From Flavobacterium sp. ASV13 (lineage in GTDB: Bacteria; Bacteroidota; Bacteroidia; Flavobacteriales; Flavobacteriaceae), in assembly GCF_000745775.1 (NCBI RefSeq), contig NZ_JQJY01000002.1, positions 62,001 to 126,000 of the forward strand: DNA of 64,000 nt, written 5' to 3'. Positions 58,085-64,000 of the stretch are shown here, in pieces (position 1 is the stretch's first letter; every line of letters begins with the position of its first letter). A program made the translations under genes and the position numbers. The notes under the pieces are model-generated. The model was not told the origin of the DNA. It searched no databases and saw only the letters and a program-made list of their open reading frames with translations.

Positions 58085-59287
58085 ATGAAAAAAATATCAC
58101 TTTTATTAATTTGTCTTTTAATTATTACCTACGCTAAAGCCCAAGAAACCAGGCCAATTACTACTGGAGTTCCTTTCTTATTAGTTGCTGCTGATGCAAG
58201 AGCGGCAGGTTTAGCTGATCAGGGCGTTGCTACCTCTGCTGACGTTTTCTCTCAACAATGGAATCCTGCGAAATATGCATTTTCTAAAGATGCACAAGGA
58301 CTTTCTATCAGTTATACTCCTTATTTAACTGATTTAGCCAATGATATTTCACTTGGTCAATTAACCTATTACAACAAAATCAGTGACCGAAGCGCCTTTG
58401 CAGGAAGTTTTCGCTATTTTGGCTTTGGAGATATTGAGTTAAGAAAAACTGGTGACCCAAATGAAGTTCCGAATATTGTATCGCCAAACGAATTTGCTTT
58501 AGATGGATCTTATTCGCAAAAATTAAGCGAAACCTTCTCGATGGCAGTTGGAGCAAGATATATACGCTCTAACTTAAGAGTTGCCTCAGAAGATGTAGAT
58601 GCAACCGCAGGAACATCATTTGCTGTTGATGTTGCCGGATTTTATCAATCTGAAGAAATTGCTTATAGTGATTTCAACGGAAGATGGAGAGCAGGGTTCA
58701 ACTTCCAGAATATGGGACCTAAAATCAGCTACGACAATGACGATTTGAGTTCTAACTTTTTGCCTGCAAATATGCGTTTGGGAGGTGGTTTTGACTTTAT
58801 TCTTGATGACTATAATAAATTTGCCGTTAGTCTTGAATTCACAAAACTCCTTGTACCAACTCCTCCAGGACAACAAACAGCAATAGATTTAAACGGAGAT
58901 GGTGATTTTACAGACCCAGGAGAAAGCGCACAGGATCAAAGCACAATTGCCTACAACAAATATAATGACATAGGTTGGTTTCAAGGAATGTTTAAATCTT
59001 TTGGAGATGCACCAGGAGGATTTAGTGAAGAAATAAAAGAAGTAACTTATAGCCTTGCCGGAGAATATATGTATCAAGATTCGTTTGCATTTCGTGCAGG
59101 ATATTTCCATGAAAGCCCTCAAAAAGGAGCTCGTCAATTCTTTTCTTTAGGCGCCGGTTTCAAATACAACATCGTAAAAGTTGACGTTTCATACTTATTC
59201 TCAACTTCAAAAGTTAAAAATCCGTTAGAAAACACGCTTCGTTTTTCTTTAACGTTTAACTTTGGCGACAAATACGAAGAATATTAA
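58085..59287 (+). CDS. porV: Type IX secretion outer-membrane shuttle protein PorV (LptO)
   Basis: A 400-residue outer-membrane barrel of the FadL-like group that carries cargo from the translocon to PorU. The signal ends TYAKAQ; the mature start TRPITTGVPFLLVAADARAAG is typical of PorV (quoted in part). Barrel strands run to the C-terminus NFGDKYEEY. ITTGVPFL and GVATSADVFSQQWNPAK match the family hatch region. It is likely co-transcribed with porU; a hairpin follows its stop. Confidence 0.94.
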   Translation: MKKISLLLICLLIITYAKAQETRPITTGVPFLLVAADARAAGLADQGVATSADVFSQQWNPAKYAFSKDAQGLSISYTPYLTDLANDISLGQLTYYNKISDRSAFAGSFRYFGFGDIELRKTGDPNEVPNIVSPNEFALDGSYSQKLSETFSMAVGARYIRSNLRVASEDVDATAGTSFAVDVAGFYQSEEIAYSDFNGRWRAGFNFQNMGPKISYDNDDLSSNFLPANMRLGGGFDFILDDYNKFAVSLEFTKLLVPTPPGQQTAIDLNGDGDFTDPGESAQDQSTIAYNKYNDIGWFQGMFKSFGDAPGGFSEEIKEVTYSLAGEYMYQDSFAFRAGYFHESPQKGARQFFSLGAGFKYNIVKVDVSYLFSTSKVKNPLENTLRFSLTFNFGDKYEEY

Positions 59288-59313
59288 ACGATCTAAATAA
59301 AAAAAACAATAAC

Positions 59314-59352
59314 AATCCAAATTTCTATTTTTAGGAATTTGGATTTTTTTTC
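59314..59352 (+). terminator. Terminator after porV
   Basis: AATCCAAATTTC and GAATTTGGATT arms with a 9-base loop followed by eight T residues. It is a variant of the AATTCCAAATTCC hairpin family. Confidence 0.75.
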
Positions 59353-59363
59353 CCATAAAAACA

Positions 59364-59846
59364 ATGAAAGAAATAAATATTACGTCATCCTTTTTAGTTT
59401 ACAGCGGCATTGAAGAACTTTCAGAGGAAATTCAGGATTTAATGAGCCAAGCTGTGGAGATTCGGAAAAAAGCCTATGCTCCCTATTCACAATTTAAAGT
59501 TGGAGCAGCTTTATTATTAGATAATGGAAAAATAGTTTTAGGCTCTAATCAGGAAAATGCAGCATATCCATCAGGATTATGTGCAGAACGCGTGGCAATT
59601 TTTCATGCGGGAAGTATTTATCCTGAAGCTAAAATCTTAAAAATAGCGATTACAGCTGCTTCAGACACAAACCAAACCACTGCTCCTATTCCGCCTTGTG
59701 GTTCTTGCCGCCAATCAATTGCAGAATACGAAATCAAACAAGATACCCCTATAGAAATCTATTTTATGGGCGAAATAGGCGAAGTTTACAAATCGGCATC
59801 CCTCAAAAATTTGCTTCCTTTTATGTTCGACAAAAAGTTCTTGTAA
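59364..59846 (+). CDS. cdd: Cytidine deaminase
   Basis: It deaminates cytidine and deoxycytidine for pyrimidine salvage. The 160-residue, tetramer-type enzyme has the zinc site C73 and E75 (GLCAERVA) and C112, C115 (PPCGSCRQSI), with YSQFKVGAAL as the N-terminal substrate strand. It lies 76 bases after porV in the same direction, beyond a terminator-like hairpin. Confidence 0.95.
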   Translation: MKEINITSSFLVYSGIEELSEEIQDLMSQAVEIRKKAYAPYSQFKVGAALLLDNGKIVLGSNQENAAYPSGLCAERVAIFHAGSIYPEAKILKIAITAASDTNQTTAPIPPCGSCRQSIAEYEIKQDTPIEIYFMGEIGEVYKSASLKNLLPFMFDKKFL

Positions 59847-59896
59847 AAAAAAGCCAAAAAGTAGCCATTAAATTTTAGTTCTTAAATGTAATGTCT

Positions 59897-59904
59897 TATT
59901 TTTG
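59897..59904 (+). promoter_or_regulatory. -7 box TATTTTTG for the pyruvate dehydrogenase genes
   Basis: TATTTTTG matches TAnnTTTG about 100 bases before pdhA. Directly after the predicted start is a small hairpin CCCGA-CCTT-TCGGG (59908-59921), at the very 5' end of the mRNA, which may stabilise it. Confidence 0.6.
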
Positions 59905-60004
59905 CATCCCGACCTTTCGGGCGCAAATTTGTGGGAGGAAACTATTTTGCGTTATAGGCAACAATTGATAACACAAACAAACTTTAGCAAAAGAAAGAAT
60001 TCAG

Positions 60005-61003
60005 ATGAAAGAAGTTACAAAAGAAGTATATTTAAAGTGGTACGAAGACATGCTACTTTGGAGAAAGTTTGAAGACAAACTTGCAGCATTATACATTCAA
60101 CAAAAAGTTAGAGGTTTTTTACACCTATATAATGGTCAAGAAGCTGTATTAGCAGGTGCATTGCATGCTATGGACTTGACTAAAGACAAAATGATTACTG
60201 CTTACAGAAACCACGTTCAGCCAATTGGAATGGGCGTTGATCCAAGAAACGTAATGGCTGAGCTTTTAGGAAAAGCAACAGGAACTTCTAAAGGTATGGG
60301 AGGTTCTATGCACATTTTCTCTAAAGAACACCGTTTTTACGGAGGACACGGAATCGTAGGTGGACAAATTCCAGTTGGAGCTGGTTTAGCTTTTGCTGAT
60401 AAATATTTCAACACTGGCGGTGTTACTATGACTTACTTTGGTGATGGTGCTGCTAGACAAGGTTCTCTTCACGAAGCTTTCAACATGGCTATGTTATGGA
60501 AACTTCCAGTTGTATTTATCGTTGAAAACAACGGTTATGCAATGGGAACTTCTGTAGAAAGAACTGCAAACCACACAGATATCTGGAAATTAGGTTTAGG
60601 TTATGAAATGCCTTGCGGACCTGTTGACGGAATGAACCCAGTAAAAGTTGCCGAAGCAATGCACGAAGCTATCGAAAGAGCACGTCGCGGAGACGGACCA
60701 ACTTTCCTTGAAATGAAAACGTACCGTTACAGAGGACACTCAATGTCTGATGCACAATTATACCGTTCTAAAGAAGAGGTTGAAGAGTACAAAAAAATTG
60801 ACCCAATTACACAAGTTCTTGATGTAATCCTGGATCAAAAATATGCTACAGAAGAAGAAATTGAAGTTATTGACCAAAGAGTTAAAGACTTAGTTGAGGA
60901 ATGTCAGAAATTCGCTGAAGAATCTCCGTACCCAGACTTACAACAATTATACGATGTAGTATACGCACAAGAAGACTATCCATTTACACCTCATAAACTA
61001 TAA
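60005..61003 (+). CDS. pdhA: Pyruvate dehydrogenase E1 component, alpha subunit
   Basis: The alpha half of the heterotetrameric E1 that decarboxylates pyruvate with thiamine diphosphate. The 332 residues contain the cofactor motif from GDGAARQGSLHEAFNMA to VENNGYAMGT (GDG...NN) and the phosphorylation-loop-like YRYRGHSMSD. Codon use is strongly biased, as expected for an abundant enzyme. The E2 gene follows after four bases; the E1 beta gene is not here and must be elsewhere. Confidence 0.96.
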   Translation: MKEVTKEVYLKWYEDMLLWRKFEDKLAALYIQQKVRGFLHLYNGQEAVLAGALHAMDLTKDKMITAYRNHVQPIGMGVDPRNVMAELLGKATGTSKGMGGSMHIFSKEHRFYGGHGIVGGQIPVGAGLAFADKYFNTGGVTMTYFGDGAARQGSLHEAFNMAMLWKLPVVFIVENNGYAMGTSVERTANHTDIWKLGLGYEMPCGPVDGMNPVKVAEAMHEAIERARRGDGPTFLEMKTYRYRGHSMSDAQLYRSKEEVEEYKKIDPITQVLDVILDQKYATEEEIEVIDQRVKDLVEECQKFAEESPYPDLQQLYDVVYAQEDYPFTPHKL

Positions 61004-61007
61004 CATC

Positions 61008-62654
61008 ATGGCGATTAAAGTAACAATGCCTCGTTTGAGCGATACTATGACGGAAGGAACGGTAGCGACTTGGTTAAAAAAAGTAGGCGACAAAATTAGC
61101 GAAGGAGATATCTTAGCTGAAATTGAAACAGACAAAGCAACAATGGAGTTCGAATCTTTTAACGAAGGAACTCTTTTACATATCGGAATTCAAGCTGGGG
61201 AAACTGCTCCTGTTGATTCATTATTAGCAATCATTGGTAAAGAAGGAGAAGATATTTCTGCTCTTTTAGCTGGTGGTGATGCTCCTGCTGCTGAAGCTCC
61301 AAAAGCGGATGCTCCTGCTGCAGAAGCAAAAACTGAAACTGCTGCTCCTGCAAAAGCGGCAACTGAATTACCAAAAGGTGTTGTAGTAGTAACTATGCCA
61401 CGTTTGAGCGATACAATGACTGAAGGTACAGTAGCAACTTGGCTAAAGAAAGTTGGTGATGCTGTAGCTGAAGGCGATATTTTAGCAGAAATTGAAACAG
61501 ACAAAGCTACTATGGAGTTTGAGTCTTTCAATGCTGGAACATTATTATACATCGGAATTCAAGAAGGAAACACAGCTCCTGTTGACAGTTTATTAGCTAT
61601 CATTGGGCCAGCTGGAACTGATATTTCTGGAATTGCTGAAAATTATACTGCCGGAGGTGCTGCACCTGCAAGTGCTCCTGCTGCTGAAGAAACAAAAGCT
61701 GCTCCTGCTGCTGAAAAAGCACCAGAAGCTGTAAACAATACTTCAGATGGAAGAATTTTAGCTTCACCTTTAGCTAAGAAAATTGCTTCTGACAAAGGAA
61801 TTCAATTGAACCAAGTTAAAGGTTCTGGAGAAAACGGACGTATCGTAAAAAGCGATATCGAAAACTTTACTCCATCTGCGCAAGCACAACCAGCCGCAGC
61901 TGCAACTTCTACTGCTCCGAAAGCTGAAACTGCTGCTCCTGCCGCACCAAAAGTATTTGTTCCTGCTGGTGAAGTTTTCACAGAAGAGATCAAAAACTCT
62001 CAAATGCGTAAAATCATTGCTAAACGTCTTGCAGAATCATTATTCACTGCTCCTCACTACAACTTAGTGATCGAAGTAAGCATGGACGAAGCAATGCAGG
62101 CAAGAGCTGCTATCAACAGCGTTCCAGATACAAAAGTATCTTTCAACGACATGGTAATCAAAGCTTGTGCTTTAGCATTGAAAAAACACCCAAAAATCAA
62201 TTCTACTTGGAAAGAAGATGCTATCATCATCAACCACCACGTAAATATTGGTGTTGCTGTAGCTGTTGAAGACGGATTAGTAGTTCCTGTATTAAGATTT
62301 ACAGATGCTATGAGTTTATCTCAAATTGGCGGTTCAGTAAGAGATCTTGCTGGAAGAGCTAAAAACAAAAAACTTGGACCACAAGAAATGGAAGGAAGTA
62401 CTTTTACAGTATCTAACCTTGGTATGTTTGGTATTACTGAATTCAATTCAATTATCAACCAACCAAACTCTGCTATCCTTTCTGTAGGTGCAATTGTTGA
62501 GAAACCAGTAGTTAAAAACGGTCAAATCGTAGTTGGAAACACAATGATGTTATCATTAGCTTGTGACCACAGAACAATTGACGGTGCAACTGGCGCTCAA
62601 TTCTTACAAACATTAAAACAATACATCGAAAGCCCAGTTACAATGTTGGCGTAA
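61008..62654 (+). CDS. pdhC: Dihydrolipoamide acetyltransferase (pyruvate dehydrogenase E2)
   Basis: The 548-residue core subunit of the complex. Two lipoyl domains (about 1-78 and 126-204) carry the lipoylated lysines K43 and K166 in ETDKATMEFES. Ala/Pro/Glu-rich flexible linkers follow each, then a peripheral-subunit-binding domain (ILASPLAKKIASDKGIQL) and the acetyltransferase domain with CDHRTIDGATGAQFL near the C-terminus. The two lipoyl domains are almost identical in protein but differ at many synonymous sites. It is coupled to pdhA by four bases and ended by a terminator. Confidence 0.97.
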   Translation: MAIKVTMPRLSDTMTEGTVATWLKKVGDKISEGDILAEIETDKATMEFESFNEGTLLHIGIQAGETAPVDSLLAIIGKEGEDISALLAGGDAPAAEAPKADAPAAEAKTETAAPAKAATELPKGVVVVTMPRLSDTMTEGTVATWLKKVGDAVAEGDILAEIETDKATMEFESFNAGTLLYIGIQEGNTAPVDSLLAIIGPAGTDISGIAENYTAGGAAPASAPAAEETKAAPAAEKAPEAVNNTSDGRILASPLAKKIASDKGIQLNQVKGSGENGRIVKSDIENFTPSAQAQPAAAATSTAPKAETAAPAAPKVFVPAGEVFTEEIKNSQMRKIIAKRLAESLFTAPHYNLVIEVSMDEAMQARAAINSVPDTKVSFNDMVIKACALALKKHPKINSTWKEDAIIINHHVNIGVAVAVEDGLVVPVLRFTDAMSLSQIGGSVRDLAGRAKNKKLGPQEMEGSTFTVSNLGMFGITEFNSIINQPNSAILSVGAIVEKPVVKNGQIVVGNTMMLSLACDHRTIDGATGAQFLQTLKQYIESPVTMLA

Positions 62655-62675
62655 TTAGTTGTTAATTTTATAATT

Positions 62676-62711
62676 AAATCCCGTTTTGTTTATTCGAAAC
62701 GGGATTTTTTG
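62676..62711 (+). terminator. Terminator of the pdhA-pdhC unit
   Basis: AAATCCCGTTTTG and CGAAACGGGATTT arms with a short loop followed by T residues, 21 bases after the E2 stop. Confidence 0.88.
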
Positions 62712-62746
62712 TTTAATTTTCATCCTCAAATTCAAAACCTCATAAA

Positions 62747-64000
62747 ATGAAGAAACTAATTCTTGTTACTTTATTTCTGACAGCAATTGCCTGCCAGAAA
62801 AAAGAACAAACCGAAAAAGCAACAGCCATTGTCGATGAACACAGTTATTCAAAGCCAGAACTTGCTGTTGTTAAACATCTTGATCTTGATATTAAAGTTG
62901 ATTTTGACACACAAACTATTTCAGGAAAAGCATCTTGGACGATCGACAATATCAGCAAAGGAAATGAAATTATCTTTGACGAAAACACTTTAAATATTAC
63001 AAAAGTGACTTTAGGCGATGATGAAAAAGAAACAAAATTCGAACTTGGTGCAGACACAGAATTTCATGGAAAACCGCTCCATATTACTATAGAACCAAAT
63101 ACAACTAAAGTAAACATTTACTACAACACTACTAAAGATGGTGTAGCACTACAATGGCTAAAACCAGAACAGACAGCAGACAAAAAGAAACCTTTTGTTT
63201 TCTCTCAAGGAGAAAGCGTTTGGTCAAGAACTTGGATTCCATGTCAGGATTCTCCAGGAATTCGTTTTACTTATAATGCAAAAGTTACGGTTCCTAAAGA
63301 TTTATTAGCGGTTATGAGCGCTATAAATCCACAGAAAAAGAATGATACTGGCGTTTATACTTTCAAACAAGATAAAGCAATTCCTTCTTATTTAATGGCA
63401 ATTGCAGTTGGAGATATCGAATTTCAAGCAATCGATAATAGAACTGGCGTTTATGCAGAACCATCAATGCTGAAAAAATCGGCTTGGGAATTTGCTGAAC
63501 TTGGAAAAATGGTAAATGCTGCAGAAAAACTTTACGGACCTTATCGTTGGGGACGTTATGATGTTTTAGTTTTACCTCCAAGTTTCCCTTATGGCGGAAT
63601 GGAAAATCCAAACTTAACTTTCTTAACTCCGGGAGTTATTGCTGGAGATCGTTCGCTAACGAGTTTATTAGCACATGAATTAGGTCACAGCTGGAGCGGA
63701 AACCTAGTTACAAACGCAACTTGGGATGACATTTGGCTGAACGAAGGTTTTACAACTTATGTTGAACACAGAATTGGAGAAGCTATTTTCGGTAAGAAAG
63801 AATTTGAAATGCAAAATGTTATCACAAACAAAGAATTAACTGATAACGTTGCAGAATATGGCGATACAAATCCAGACACAAGATTAAAAGTTAGTTTGAC
63901 AGGAAGAAATCCGGATGATGGAATCAGCCAAATCCCTTATGTTAAAGGATATGCGTTTTTAAGAGTTATTGAAAACGCTGTTGGACGCGATAAATTCGAT
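62747..64000 (+). CDS. M1 family aminopeptidase lipoprotein (3' end outside window)
   Basis: 418 codons are visible with no stop before the window end; the family norm is about 600 or more. The signal MKKLILVTLFLTAIAC gives a lipoprotein (C16). The catalytic set is complete: substrate-binding GGMENP, zinc ligands H310 and H314 in HELGHSWSGN, and E333 in WLNEGF. SFPYGGMENPNLTFLTPG follows the leukotriene A4 hydrolase-like subgroup. It probably trims N-terminal residues from peptides in the periplasm. It is monocistronic on this side, after the pdh terminator. Confidence 0.93.
   Translation, partial: MKKLILVTLFLTAIACQKKEQTEKATAIVDEHSYSKPELAVVKHLDLDIKVDFDTQTISGKASWTIDNISKGNEIIFDENTLNITKVTLGDDEKETKFELGADTEFHGKPLHITIEPNTTKVNIYYNTTKDGVALQWLKPEQTADKKKPFVFSQGESVWSRTWIPCQDSPGIRFTYNAKVTVPKDLLAVMSAINPQKKNDTGVYTFKQDKAIPSYLMAIAVGDIEFQAIDNRTGVYAEPSMLKKSAWEFAELGKMVNAAEKLYGPYRWGRYDVLVLPPSFPYGGMENPNLTFLTPGVIAGDRSLTSLLAHELGHSWSGNLVTNATWDDIWLNEGFTTYVEHRIGEAIFGKKEFEMQNVITNKELTDNVAEYGDTNPDTRLKVSLTGRNPDDGISQIPYVKGYAFLRVIENAVGRDKFD

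Noticed and set aside
1..64000. tRNA or rRNA genes
   Set aside because: I looked for the conserved TTCGAAT-type arm with a matching acceptor stem and for rRNA-like GC-rich blocks and found none; absence by eye is not proof.

Overview
The window is low-GC, densely coded DNA from a Flavobacterium-type Bacteroidota, probably close to Flavobacterium johnsoniae. Evidence for this is the gliding and type IX secretion genes gldJ, porU and porV next to each other, a SusC/SusD polysaccharide locus, TAnnTTTG (-7) promoter boxes, absence of conventional Shine-Dalgarno sequences, MurF beside gldJ, and many short intergenic inverted repeats. I saw no rRNA, tRNA, CRISPR array, prophage, transposase or origin.

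Bases 1-4640 hold the end of a thiamine operon (thiG partial, thiH, thiF-like), then a convergent aat-MOSC pair and an SSB-tailed DUF3127 protein. Bases 4668-11435 carry a flavin reductase, a histidine kinase, a three-gene block of secreted or lipid-anchored proteins of unknown role (one with a JAMM-like motif), greA-hit, and a Rieske-like lipoprotein. Bases 11436-17700 form a second thiamine-linked region: a TonB-dependent receptor under a TPP riboswitch, with a PnuC-type transporter and a NadR-like kinase fused to DUF4301 nearby, plus arfB and a GGGP/heptaprenylglyceryl phosphate synthase.

Bases 17795-19156 encode a Crp/Fnr regulator followed by a membrane protein and a truncated hemoglobin; an FNR-like palindrome sits at a class II position before the last two. 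Then come a phosphopantetheinyl transferase, ahcY, a patatin/Omp85-type protein, a candidate structured RNA, a zinc-site protein and an SMR transporter. Bases 25650-28321 hold an alkylation-repair set in which Ada is split (HTH+methyltransferase apart from the metal-binding domain), with AlkB and a second 2OG-Fe(II) oxygenase flanked by two inverted copies of a MITE-like element.

Bases 28676-50861 are a polysaccharide utilization locus. SusC, SusD and a surface-glycan-binding-type lipoprotein are followed, beyond a terminator, by three GH30, a GH5 with a CBM6-like module, a GH16, a phosphodiesterase-fold protein, a fourth GH30 and a GH3. A divergent transmembrane propeller/LuxR regulator and a Nudix-like repressor flank it. 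The enzyme set points to mixed beta-1,3/beta-1,6-glucan (laminarin or fungal-wall type).

Bases 50900-64000 carry murF, gldJ, then divergently porU-porV, cytidine deaminase, pyruvate dehydrogenase E1 alpha and E2, and an M1 aminopeptidase cut by the window end.
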